This document shows, one piece after another, positions 44,699 to 53,441 of a DNA stretch of 64,000 bases (positions within the stretch are counted from its first letter, which is position 1; each line of letters opens with the position of its first letter). The stretch is from Rhodanobacter denitrificans. GTDB taxonomy: Bacteria; Pseudomonadota; Gammaproteobacteria; Xanthomonadales; Rhodanobacteraceae. Location: NCBI GenBank assembly GCA_017848855.1, contig JAFIHF010000032.1, forward strand, positions 62,001 through 126,000, in the 5' to 3' direction. The position numbers and the translations under genes are program-made. Below the pieces are notes generated by a model, which did no database searches, had not been told where the DNA came from, and saw only the letters and a list, made by a program, of their open reading frames with translations.

Positions 44699-46650
44699 GC
44701 GTTTGCCTCCAGCCAGGCCTGGAACATCAGCACGCTCCATAGCGGGTGCTGCCAGTTGCGCCGGCCGCGCAGGTGTTCCTGCCATTTCCGCCGGATCGGC
44801 GTCGGGTGGAAAAAGCCTTCGCGGCGCAGGCGGTTTTCGTCGAGCAGGGTTTCCGCCCAGTCGCGCAGCGGGCCGCGCAGCCAGCTGTCGAGCGGGATGG
44901 CGAAACCCATCTTGGGGCGCTCGATCAAGGCCTTGGGCACGTGCCGGTACAGCACCTGGCGCAGCAGCCACTTGCCTTCGCCGTCGCGGATCTTCTGCTG
45001 CAGCGGCACGCGCCACGCCAGTTCGACCACGCGATGGTCGAGCATCGGCACGCGGGTCTCCAGGCTGTTGGCCATCGCGGCGCGGTCGAGCTTCACCAGG
45101 ATGTCGTCGGGCAGGTAACTCTGCGCGTCCATCGCCATCATCCACGGCGCCAGGCCGTCGGTGTCCGGCCAGGCATCGGGGTCGGTGAGCACGGTGCCGG
45201 GTTCGCGCGCGCCGATCACCACGCCGGCCGGGTGCTTCCACTGGCTGGCGAGCTGACGGAAGAAGTCGTGGCCGCTGGCCAGCGGCAGCACCTCGGCCAG
45301 CTTCTGCGCCTTGTCGCCCGGCGTGGCCAGTTGCCAGCGCTTGGGCAGCAGCGGGCTGGCAAGTTCGAAGCAGCGGTTCCAGGCGTGCGGCGACAGCGAG
45401 CGCAGCAGGCCGGCGCCGGCCACGCGCGCAAACCGCGGCAGGCGCTGCATCCGCTCCCAGGTCGTGCGCGCGCCGAGATAGCGGTTGTAGCCGCCGAACA
45501 GTTCGTCGCCGCCGTCGCCGCTCAGCGCCACCGTCACGTCGCGGCGGGTCAGCTGGCTGATCAGGAAGGTGGGAATCTGCGAGCTGTCGCTGAAGGGCTC
45601 GCAGTAGATCGCGGGCAGCTTCGGGATGACCGCCAGCGCATCGTCGGGGCGCACGTACAGCTCGGTGTGCTCGGTGCCGAGGTGCCGGGCCACCGCCTTG
45701 GCGTGCGCGGCCTCGTCGTAGCCGCTCTCGCCGAAGCCCATGGTGAAGGTGCGGATCGGGCGCGGGCTGCGTGCCTGCATCAGGGCCACCACCGTGCTGC
45801 TGTCGATGCCGCCGCTGAGGAACGCGCCCAGCGGCACGTCGGCCAGCATCTGCGCGCCGATGCTGGCGCCCAGCTGTTCCTCCAGCGCATCGATGGCTTC
45901 GTCGTCCGAACCGCGCAGCGGATTGTCGAGCCCGGCGCCGACGGCGTCGTTGTAGCGCCAGTACGCCACGGCGTGCGCGTTGCGCGGCGCATCGGCGGCA
46001 ATGCGCAGCAAATGCCCGGGACGCAGCTTGAGCACGTCGCGATAGATGGAGTAGGGCGCGGGAATGCAGTCGTGGCGCAGCAGCAGCGTCAGCGCGTCGC
46101 GATCGACTTCCGCCCGGAACGCCGCATGCGCCTTCAGGGCCTTGAGTTCCGAGCCGAACAGCAGGGTGTTGCCCTGCCACGCGTAGTACAGCGGCTTCTC
46201 GCCCATGCGATCGCGTGCGAGCGTGAGCGCGCGCTGCTCGCGATCCCACAGCGCGAACGCGAACATGCCCACGCAGGCGTGCAGGGTCCGCTCGACGCCC
46301 CAGGCGGCGAAGCAGGCGAGCAGGGTCTCGGTATCCGCATGCCCGCGCCATGCCGGCGCCGCGCCTTCCGCGCACAGGCGTTGGCGCAGCTCGCGGTGGT
46401 TGTAGATCTCGCCGTTGAACGCCACGACGTAACGCCCGCAGGCCGAGAGCATGGGCTGGTGGCCGGCCGGCGAGAGGTCGAGGATGGACAGGCGCCGCTG
46501 CGCCAGCGCGATGCCCGCCGCTTCGTCGCACCACGCGCCGCTGTCGTCGGGGCCGCGATGAGTCAACCGTGCCGACATCGACTGCACCTGTGCCAGCAGC
46601 GCGTCGCGCGCGCCGCCGTGCAGCTGCCAGCATCCGGCCAGGCCGCACAT
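44695..46650 (-). CDS. asnB: Asparagine-synthase-like glutamine amidotransferase of the polysaccharide locus
   Basis: This 651-residue protein has an N-terminal glutaminase domain with nucleophile Cys2 (MCGLAG) and VAFNGEIYNHRELR. A synthetase domain carries the ATP pyrophosphatase motif GAFLSGGIDSSTV and VALSGDGGDELFGGYNRY. AsnB-like proteins in O-antigen loci (for example WbpS) are thought to amidate uronic acids, and that fits the neighbouring WbpB/D/E set better than asparagine supply. It overlaps both neighbours by one to four bases. Confidence 0.88.
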   Translation of the reverse strand: MCGLAGCWQLHGGARDALLAQVQSMSARLTHRGPDDSGAWCDEAAGIALAQRRLSILDLSPAGHQPMLSACGRYVVAFNGEIYNHRELRQRLCAEGAAPAWRGHADTETLLACFAAWGVERTLHACVGMFAFALWDREQRALTLARDRMGEKPLYYAWQGNTLLFGSELKALKAHAAFRAEVDRDALTLLLRHDCIPAPYSIYRDVLKLRPGHLLRIAADAPRNAHAVAYWRYNDAVGAGLDNPLRGSDDEAIDALEEQLGASIGAQMLADVPLGAFLSGGIDSSTVVALMQARSPRPIRTFTMGFGESGYDEAAHAKAVARHLGTEHTELYVRPDDALAVIPKLPAIYCEPFSDSSQIPTFLISQLTRRDVTVALSGDGGDELFGGYNRYLGARTTWERMQRLPRFARVAGAGLLRSLSPHAWNRCFELASPLLPKRWQLATPGDKAQKLAEVLPLASGHDFFRQLASQWKHPAGVVIGAREPGTVLTDPDAWPDTDGLAPWMMAMDAQSYLPDDILVKLDRAAMANSLETRVPMLDHRVVELAWRVPLQQKIRDGEGKWLLRQVLYRHVPKALIERPKMGFAIPLDSWLRGPLRDWAETLLDENRLRREGFFHPTPIRRKWQEHLRGRRNWQHPLWSVLMFQAWLEANA

Positions 46651-47735
46651 CAGGGCCGCCCCGCGTCGTGCAGCACATCCGCCAGCCGCGAGGCCTGCAC
46701 GCCCACGTTGTATTCGTGCTCGACGCAGGCGCGGCCGGCCCGGCCCATGCGCGCGCGCAGCGGGCGGCTCAGGATCAGCCGTTCCAGGTCGTCGCGCCAC
46801 GCGGCCGCGCCGGTCGCCAAAAAGCCGTTCTCGCCGTGCCGCACGATGTCGAGGTTCGCGCCGACGGTGGAGGCGACTACCGGCAGGCCGCAGGCCATGT
46901 ACTGGATGATCTTGTAGCCGCACTTGCCGCGCTCCCACGGACCGTCGCGCAGCGGCATGATGCCGATGTCCATCCGGGCCAGCGTGGCGGCCTCGCTGTC
47001 CTCGGACCAGGCCACCACCTCCGGTACCACGCGGCCGAATGCGCCGGCGACTTCCGTGCGCGGCCCGACCAGCAGCAGGCGGGCGCCGTGCCGGCTGCAG
47101 ACCTGCTCCAGCACCTCGCGGTGGTCCAGCAGGTAGGCCTCGGTGGCCGGCGATCCGATCCAGCCGATCACCGGCGGCGCGGCGTCCGCGTGCTCCACCA
47201 CCGCATAGCGTCGCGCGTCCACCACGGTCGGGATGACCTCGATCCGCGCCGCGCCGGCCTGCGCGGCGCGCGCGGCGAGGTAGCGGTTGCCCGCGATCAC
47301 GCAGGCGGAGCCGCGCATCACGCGGTCGATCTTGCGGCCCAGCAGGTGCCGCACCAGCGGATTGGAGGACAGCTCGTACTTGTGGAACAGCGCATCGTCG
47401 TAGTCCACGACGTACGGACGGGCAGAGCGCGCCAGTACGGATTCCAGCCAGTGCGGCAGGTAGGGGAACAGCTCGCCCTCGATCCAGGCGAGATCGTGCG
47501 TGCCGCGGCGCAGGGTCTGCACGATGCGTCGGGCGCAGGATTGCCATGCGATGCAGCGGGCGGCCGCCGAGCGGTTGCCGTACAGGTTTTCCAGATAGGC
47601 GTCGGGGAACAGCGCCTGCACCTCGACATCGATGCCGCGCTCGCGCAGCAGCGGCAGGTACTGCAGGCTGCGCAACCGGGTGCTCGGACCCAGTCGCGAA
47701 TACCTGGAGAACAGCAGCACCCGGAGCCTTCTCAT
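46650..47735 (-). CDS. Glycosyltransferase (GT-B, family 4-like)
   Basis: This 361-residue protein starts RRLRVLLFSRYSRLGPSTRLRS and has an acceptor domain with WIEGELFPYLPHWLE and VVDYDDALFHKY. The donor domain contains MDIGIMPLRDGPWERGKCGYKIIQYMACGLPVVAS. The donor motif (EreGK...KxxxYMAxGxPVV) is common in O-antigen and exosortase-associated clusters. A 267-bp structured repeat sits 15 bases upstream of its start. Confidence 0.88.
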   Translation of the reverse strand: MRRLRVLLFSRYSRLGPSTRLRSLQYLPLLRERGIDVEVQALFPDAYLENLYGNRSAAARCIAWQSCARRIVQTLRRGTHDLAWIEGELFPYLPHWLESVLARSARPYVVDYDDALFHKYELSSNPLVRHLLGRKIDRVMRGSACVIAGNRYLAARAAQAGAARIEVIPTVVDARRYAVVEHADAAPPVIGWIGSPATEAYLLDHREVLEQVCSRHGARLLLVGPRTEVAGAFGRVVPEVVAWSEDSEAATLARMDIGIMPLRDGPWERGKCGYKIIQYMACGLPVVASTVGANLDIVRHGENGFLATGAAAWRDDLERLILSRPLRARMGRAGRACVEHEYNVGVQASRLADVLHDAGRP

Positions 47736-47750
47736 GCCGGCGCCTTCCTC

Positions 47751-48017
47751 AGAGCCTGTTCACGATCTTCAAGCGCCCCGCGCCGGGAGCTGTTTGCGCG
47801 CAGGCCAAGGAAGAACGAAGGAGTGGACGTCGGTCCACGACTGAGTGATGACGCCGGGATGCGGGCAAACAGACCCGGCCCTTCGGGTTGTCATCGAGTG
47901 GCCGCCATGCGGCAGCGCGCGGCTTGGCCTGACAGCCAGTCAGGCCGGCGCCGCGCCCTACCACCTGACGACCACTCGATGACAACGCGGAGTGCTTGAA
48001 GATCATGAACAGGCTCT
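47751..48017. repeat. Structured dispersed element, copy 1 (267 bp)
   Basis: The ends AGAGCCTGTTCA (47751) and TGAACAGGCTCT (to 48017) are inverted. The terminal stem extends to 23 positions with one mismatch. A second stem pairs 47887-47901 with 47972-47986 (15 bp). The centre has a CTGTTTGC/GCAAACAG stem and a GTGGAC-N4-GTCCAC hairpin. The central 100 bases are almost identical to copy 2 at 56257-56524, while the stems differ with compensating changes. The right end supplies the wzy stop codon. Confidence 0.92.
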
Positions 48018-49319
48018 CAGGCAGTCCGGGTATTCGACGAACAGCGCCACCAGCGGGATCACGTACATCCACTGGAAGGCGAAGGCTTCGATGTAGGGGT
48101 TCGTGTTGGTGGCGAGCAGGGCGCAGACCAGGCCGCTGAACAGGAACTTGTGCTGCGGCGGCAGCCGGTGGCGATACGCCAGCCGCAGCACGCCGAGGAT
48201 GTAGAGCAGGAACGGCAGCGCGTAAACCACCGTGCCGAGGATGCCCACGCGGTAGAGCGTGGCCAGCCACACCAGCTCGTAGCGCCACGGATGGATGGGG
48301 TCGCTGATGAAGGCGACGCCGACGCCGTGGCCGGAGCCGAAGCCGCCGTTGTCGAGAATGCCTCCGAACAGCGCATGGGCCATCTGCACGCGCGCGCTGC
48401 CGCCGCCCGAGGCGAGCTTGGCGGTGACGACATCCAGCACTGCGCCCAGGCTGATCTGCGTGTAGGCCTGCAGCAGGAACAGCGCGGTCGCCGTCGCCAC
48501 CAGCACCGGCAGGCCGTAGCGGAGCGCGCGGGCGAACATCGAGCGCTGCAGGCGCGCGGTCGTGCGCGAGCTCAGCAGCAGGCCCAGCAGCCAGCCGATC
48601 GCCACCGCGAGGATCAGCGCCGAACGGCCGGAGGTGAGCGCGCAGACCAGCAGCGCCGCGAGCAGGAGCAGCCGCAGCAGCCGGCCGCGGATCAGCTCGG
48701 GCGAACTGAAGAAGCCGCCGCACAGGAAGATCAGCGAACCATACACGTGCATGGTGGCGCCGGAGAATCCCTCGCTCTGGTTGATGTTGGCGCCCTGGAA
48801 GAAGAACGCCACGGCTGCCGCGCCGTGCCGGAAATACAGGTAGAAGAACAGCGCGACGCTCACGGCGCAGAGCAGGCTGAGCAGGACGAACCAGCCGACC
48901 AGCCGCTCGGTCCCCAGCCGCCGCAACAGCGCCTCGGCGATCATCGTCCACAGGAACGGCGACACGATGTAGATCGCCACCACCTGGGCCAGCGCGACCA
49001 GCGACGCGCCGTGCATGCCGCCCACGATCATGTAGGCGATCGTCACGATCACCGTGCCGAGGTACAGCGCCAGCAACTGCCTGAGGCCGGCGCCGATGCG
49101 CAGCCCCGGCAGCGCCAGCAGGAACGCCAGCCCCATCGCCGCCGCGGTGGGGATCGGCAGGGAATTGGGGATGACCACGGCCAAGAGCAGCAGCAGGAAC
49201 GCCGCGCCCAGGAACATGTGGCCCACGGTGAAGCGGTACTTGCGCACGTCCGGCAGTGCCGGCGGCGGCAGCAGCAGGTTCGCCGCAGCGCTCGGCGTGG
49301 GATCGTGGCCGGCGCTCAT
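48003..49319 (-). CDS. O-antigen/exopolysaccharide polymerase (Wzy-like)
   Basis: This 438-residue protein has about eleven to twelve transmembrane helices and a large periplasmic loop around residues 305-365 (NGGFGSGHGVGVAFISDPIHPWRYELVW), as in Wzy/O-antigen ligase-family proteins. It should polymerise lipid-linked repeat units in the periplasm. No sequence signature separates polymerase from ligase; the locus context favours polymerase. Its last five residues and stop codon are encoded by the end of the 267-bp repeat. The start overlaps the preceding glycosyltransferase stop (ATGA). Confidence 0.85.
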   Translation of the reverse strand: MSAGHDPTPSAAANLLLPPPALPDVRKYRFTVGHMFLGAAFLLLLLAVVIPNSLPIPTAAAMGLAFLLALPGLRIGAGLRQLLALYLGTVIVTIAYMIVGGMHGASLVALAQVVAIYIVSPFLWTMIAEALLRRLGTERLVGWFVLLSLLCAVSVALFFYLYFRHGAAAVAFFFQGANINQSEGFSGATMHVYGSLIFLCGGFFSSPELIRGRLLRLLLLAALLVCALTSGRSALILAVAIGWLLGLLLSSRTTARLQRSMFARALRYGLPVLVATATALFLLQAYTQISLGAVLDVVTAKLASGGGSARVQMAHALFGGILDNGGFGSGHGVGVAFISDPIHPWRYELVWLATLYRVGILGTVVYALPFLLYILGVLRLAYRHRLPPQHKFLFSGLVCALLATNTNPYIEAFAFQWMYVIPLVALFVEYPDCLRACS

Positions 49320-50593
49320 GGCTGCACCATCTCCGAGATCCAGCGGTCGAGCAGGCCGGCCTGCACGAGCTTGCTGTAGGGGCCGATGTCGCGCTGCGTG
49401 GCGGCGGCGCCCGGCGCCAGCGCAGCGCGCAGGGGCGCGGCGGCGGCCGCGCCCTCGCCGGTCAGCACGCTGCAGCCCGCGCCCGTCTCGGCGAGGATCG
49501 CGGTGGCCGCGTTGCACACGCCCGAGACGCAGACGATGTCCGCGCCCGCGGCGAGGTATTCGAACAGCTTGCCGGTGGCGCAACTGGCGCGCGAACCGGT
49601 CAGCAGCAGCAGCTTGTCGCAGCGTTGCATCAGGCGCAGCGCCAGCGTGCGCTCGACCGGCGCGAGCACGCCGACCGAAAAGCGCGCGCGTGCCAGCGTG
49701 GCCCGTTCCGCGGCGGTCAGCTCGCCGACGAACAGCAGGTGCTTGTCCGCCATGCTCGCGGGGACGGCGTTCAGCGCATCGACGAGGAAGTCGAGGCTGC
49801 GCGAGGCCGAGCCGTCGCTGGCGCCGATGCGCCCGAAATGCCCGATCAGCAGCGCGCCGGGCGGCACCTGCCGGGCAAGGATGGCGGCGACGCGCGGGTC
49901 CTCGCCGCCATCATTGTTCGCGGCGGCGAAGTCGGCCGGGTCGTAGCCGTTGGGCAGCACCGCCGCGGGTTTGCGCGGATAGCGCCGCTGGAAGTCGGCG
50001 ACGAGCGGCGGGCTGACCGAGGTGACCAGGCCGGCGGCGGCCACCACGCGCGCCTCGATCAACCGGCGCAGCCACGTGCGCAGCCGGCCGGGCTTGCCCA
50101 GCGGCTCGAACACGAGCCCGTCGCGGAAATCCTGCAGGCAACCGATGCGGTGGCGGCGGGCCAGGCTGGCGGCGGCGACCAGGGCGTCGATCGGCGAATA
50201 CGTGCCGATCGCCACGCAGCGTTCGCCCGCGGCGAGTCGTTCGGTGCACAGCCGGTCGGCCGCGGCCAGCGCCTGCACCAGCCAAGGCCGCCCGCGTCCC
50301 GCGTCCCCGGCCAGCAGGAACGGCAGCGGGCGCAGGAAGGCCGATGCCAGCGTCAGCAGCGAGTCCGCGGCGGTGGATTCGCTGCCCACGCAATGCCCGG
50401 ACAACGGGACGAGGGTGATGTCCGCCGCCGACGGCGCCGTGGCCGCGGGCGCACCCGCGGCCGGCGTGCGCGCGAACACGTAGATCCGGTATTTCGCCGG
50501 GTCCAGGTATTTCAGCAGGCCCTTGAAGCGCTGCGCGGCGATGTTGCCGGACAGGTGATGCGCCGCGAAGACGAACAGGTTGATCTTCGTCAT
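49316..50593 (-). CDS. Glycosyltransferase (GT-B type)
   Basis: This 425-residue protein starts INLFVFAAHHLSGNIAAQRFKGLLKYL. It has an interdomain hinge with VLPNGYDPADFAA and a donor-side region GHFGRIGASDGSASRSLDFLVDAL followed by LFEYLAAGADIVCVSG. This is the layout of GT4-like enzymes acting on lipid-linked oligosaccharides. It overlaps wzy by four bases. The upstream gap to the flippase is 52 bases. Confidence 0.85.
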   Translation of the reverse strand: MTKINLFVFAAHHLSGNIAAQRFKGLLKYLDPAKYRIYVFARTPAAGAPAATAPSAADITLVPLSGHCVGSESTAADSLLTLASAFLRPLPFLLAGDAGRGRPWLVQALAAADRLCTERLAAGERCVAIGTYSPIDALVAAASLARRHRIGCLQDFRDGLVFEPLGKPGRLRTWLRRLIEARVVAAAGLVTSVSPPLVADFQRRYPRKPAAVLPNGYDPADFAAANNDGGEDPRVAAILARQVPPGALLIGHFGRIGASDGSASRSLDFLVDALNAVPASMADKHLLFVGELTAAERATLARARFSVGVLAPVERTLALRLMQRCDKLLLLTGSRASCATGKLFEYLAAGADIVCVSGVCNAATAILAETGAGCSVLTGEGAAAAAPLRAALAPGAAATQRDIGPYSKLVQAGLLDRWISEMVQP

Positions 50594-50645
50594 CGCGGCT
50601 GCCCCCGGGTTCGCACGGCGGCGCGTGGCGTGGTCGTGCTCATGC

Positions 50646-52103
50646 TCATGGCAGCGCATCCGGTTCCTCGTCGGGCTCCGCATAGGCGCGCTCCGACTTG
50701 AGCGCGTCGAGCAGCGCGCGGTACATGCCGTTCCATTCGTCGCGGAAGCACCAGAACACCACCGGCAACAGCGCGAACCAGAGCAGGCTGAAACGCACCG
50801 GCGCGCGCGGGCCGTACGCCAGCGTGGCGATGGAAAGACCCACGCCGGCAGTGACGAACGCATACAGCCGCGCGCGCGGGAACGAGCGCCAGACGTAGGC
50901 CGAGGCTTCGGTGCGCGCCACGAAGAAAACCAGGAACGCGATCGCGTTCGCCACCACCGCGCCGGCGGCACCATGCGCAGGCACCAGCCACACGCTGGCC
51001 GCGACATTGACCACCAGCCCCGCGACGGTCGACCACAAGGACAGCATCGAGCGGCGCGTGATGCCGATGCCGACGCAGGTCACTTCGGAGAGCGTGTACA
51101 GCAGCGGCTCGCCGATGCAGCACAGCATCAGGAACTTCACCTGGTGGTAGTGCGCGGGCAGGATGAAGTCGATCAGCCACGACAAGGCCCCGCTCAGCAC
51201 CCAGATCGCGCAGACCACGGCCAGCGCCTGGTGGGCGACACGGTCGACCCGCCGCATGTCCACGCCGTGCGCCACCCACTTGTAGACCATCGGCGCCCAC
51301 AGCACGGAGAAGATCGTCTGGAAGATCACGCCCACGCCGGCGAAACTCATCGAGACCGAATAGATCGCCAGCTCCGGCAGGGTGGACAGCGAGCGCAGGG
51401 CCAGCGTGCTGGTGGCATCCAGCCCCCAGTAGGCCACGCCGGCGAAGATCAGCGGCACGCCGTAGTCGAGCAGGCTGCGGATCTGGCCGCGGAACACCGG
51501 CGCGCGCAAGGCCGGGATCCATTCGCGCCAGGTGTTCCAGCTGTAGACGCACAGCACCGACAGCAGGGACGCGAGGTAGGCCGCTTCCAGCTTGCCGAAC
51601 GTGCGCGTGAAGACCGGCAGCGCCAGCACCGCGACCGCCAGCAGCAGGATCACCTTGGGCAGGATCTGGCTGGCGGAGAACGCCATGCCGCGATCCTGCA
51701 TGCGCAGGATCAGCGAGAGGAAGCGCGAGACGAAGCTCACCGCCACGCAGGCCACCAGCGTCCAGTAGTACGAAATGTGCCCGACGCCGAACAGCCAGTT
51801 GGCAAGGCGCTGGTCGATCGGCAGCGAAATCAGCATCGCCAGCAGCATCAGCGCCAGCCCCGGCACGAAGCAGGCTTTCAGCAGCGCGCCGCGGTCGCTC
51901 CATTCGTGGTACTCGCGCACGTAGGCGCGGTCGAGTCCCAGGTTGAACAGCAGCACGCCGAAAGACACCGCGATCTGCACGATGTTCAGGCGCCCCACGT
52001 CGGCGGGCGGGAAGACCCAGGCGATCGCCGGCACCGTCACCAGCCCGAGCGCGGCGGTGACGATGGGACCCAGTGCAAATGCGAGTACGGTTCGTATGTT
52101 CAC
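50646..52103 (-). CDS. Polysaccharide flippase (Wzx-like)
   Basis: This 485-residue membrane protein has about twelve to fourteen transmembrane helices, starting TVLAFALGPIVTAALGLVTVPAIAWVF with the PadVGrLNIVQ motif of MOP-superfamily flippases. It should move lipid-linked repeat units to the periplasmic face. The acidic C-terminal tail (EPDEEPDALP) is cytoplasmic. Confidence 0.9.
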   Translation of the reverse strand: MNIRTVLAFALGPIVTAALGLVTVPAIAWVFPPADVGRLNIVQIAVSFGVLLFNLGLDRAYVREYHEWSDRGALLKACFVPGLALMLLAMLISLPIDQRLANWLFGVGHISYYWTLVACVAVSFVSRFLSLILRMQDRGMAFSASQILPKVILLLAVAVLALPVFTRTFGKLEAAYLASLLSVLCVYSWNTWREWIPALRAPVFRGQIRSLLDYGVPLIFAGVAYWGLDATSTLALRSLSTLPELAIYSVSMSFAGVGVIFQTIFSVLWAPMVYKWVAHGVDMRRVDRVAHQALAVVCAIWVLSGALSWLIDFILPAHYHQVKFLMLCCIGEPLLYTLSEVTCVGIGITRRSMLSLWSTVAGLVVNVAASVWLVPAHGAAGAVVANAIAFLVFFVARTEASAYVWRSFPRARLYAFVTAGVGLSIATLAYGPRAPVRFSLLWFALLPVVFWCFRDEWNGMYRALLDALKSERAYAEPDEEPDALP

Positions 52104-52136
52104 CCGTCGACCTGTGTCGTTGTGCTCGTGTCGCGG

Positions 52137-53441
52137 TCACCGTCGTGCCGCCTGTCGCAGCGGCTGTGTCGTCGCGGGCAGCGGCCGTGCCGGTTCGCGT
52201 GCGCCGGCGGCGCCGATCGCGATGACGGTGGCGACGAAGTGGCGGTAATTGCGGGCGGCGTCGAAGCCGGACTCGATCGCCAGCCGCGCCTGCATGCGCA
52301 GGCGGTCGCGTTCGGGCGCGAAGGCGACCCGGGCCATCGCGTCGGCGATTTCCCGCGCATCGGGGCGCGCGCCCAGCAAGGCGCCGCAGCGGTCGGACAC
52401 CAGGCTGGCGATGCCGCCCACGTCGGGCGCGACGGCCGGCACGCCCGCGCTCATCGCCTCCATGATGGAAACCGGCACGCCTTCGGATTCGCTGGCGTTG
52501 ACCAGCAGGTCCACCGCGGTGTCGCGGTAATACGCCTTGACGGCGTGGTTGGACAACTCGCCGGCAAACGCCCAGGCGAGGTTGTCCAGGCCGGCCAGCT
52601 CCCGTTGCGCCAGCGCCTCGATCTGCTCCAGCAAGGGGCCGCCGCCGATGTGCGTCCAGCGCATGCCGATGTCCGGATGGCGCCGGGCGAGCAGCGCCAT
52701 GGCCTCGACGATCCGGTCCAGCCGCTTCACCGGCAGGCAGTAGGAAACCGACACCACGTGCAGGCAGCCGGCCGGGCTGGGGCGTGCGAGCGCGGCGGCC
52801 AGCGGCACGCCGAGCGGACTGATGCGGAGGGTTTCCTGCGGCGCGCGGTAGGTCTGCCGAAGGTAACGGCGCGCCTCGCGCGACGTTGCATAGATCGCGT
52901 CGAAGCCGTTGATGAATTGCCGCTTGAGTGGCATATAGCCGTGCTCGCGGCGTGCCTCGTACAGATCGTAACCGTGCACACGGGAGACGACCTTGCGCAC
53001 CGCGCCGGCTTTCTTGGCGAGCACGGCGGCGCAGGCCTGCGTCTCGTTCCAGTAGCAATAGGCCACGTCGATGCGGCCGTGGGCGCTGGCATGGCGCCGC
53101 AGTTGCGCGGCCTGTTCGAGCACCTTGGACACGTGCAGCAGCGCGCGGACGGCGGTGGACGCATGCAGCTTCCGCGCGCGCCGCAGCTGGCCAAGCTCGC
53201 GCCAGAGGATCGCGCAGCCCAGCGCGCGCAGCACGAACCACAGCCGCGTGGACTTGGCATGGCGCGCCATGCCGAGGTCGACCGCGATGCCCGCGGGCAG
53301 CGGGCGCGGCGTGCCCGCGGCCAGCGCCGGCAGCAGGGTCACCTCGACGTCGGTGCGTGCGGCCCAGTAGCCGATCTCGTCCTCGATGAACTGCTCGCCG
53401 GGGAGGTAGGGATAGGCGTTGGTGAGGATGGCGATCTTCAT
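52137..53441 (-). CDS. Glycosyltransferase family 4
   Basis: This 434-residue GT-B enzyme begins MKIAILTNAYPYLPGEQFIEDEI, a characteristic start of colanic-acid-type transferases. It has VSRVHGYDLYE, then the donor domain VSVSYCLPVKRLDRIVEAM with the KR phosphate-binding pair, and the GT4 motif NASESEGVPVSIMEAMSAGVPAVAPDVGG. It overlaps the HprK-like gene (ATGA). Confidence 0.92.
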   Translation of the reverse strand: MKIAILTNAYPYLPGEQFIEDEIGYWAARTDVEVTLLPALAAGTPRPLPAGIAVDLGMARHAKSTRLWFVLRALGCAILWRELGQLRRARKLHASTAVRALLHVSKVLEQAAQLRRHASAHGRIDVAYCYWNETQACAAVLAKKAGAVRKVVSRVHGYDLYEARREHGYMPLKRQFINGFDAIYATSREARRYLRQTYRAPQETLRISPLGVPLAAALARPSPAGCLHVVSVSYCLPVKRLDRIVEAMALLARRHPDIGMRWTHIGGGPLLEQIEALAQRELAGLDNLAWAFAGELSNHAVKAYYRDTAVDLLVNASESEGVPVSIMEAMSAGVPAVAPDVGGIASLVSDRCGALLGARPDAREIADAMARVAFAPERDRLRMQARLAIESGFDAARNYRHFVATVIAIGAAGAREPARPLPATTQPLRQAARR

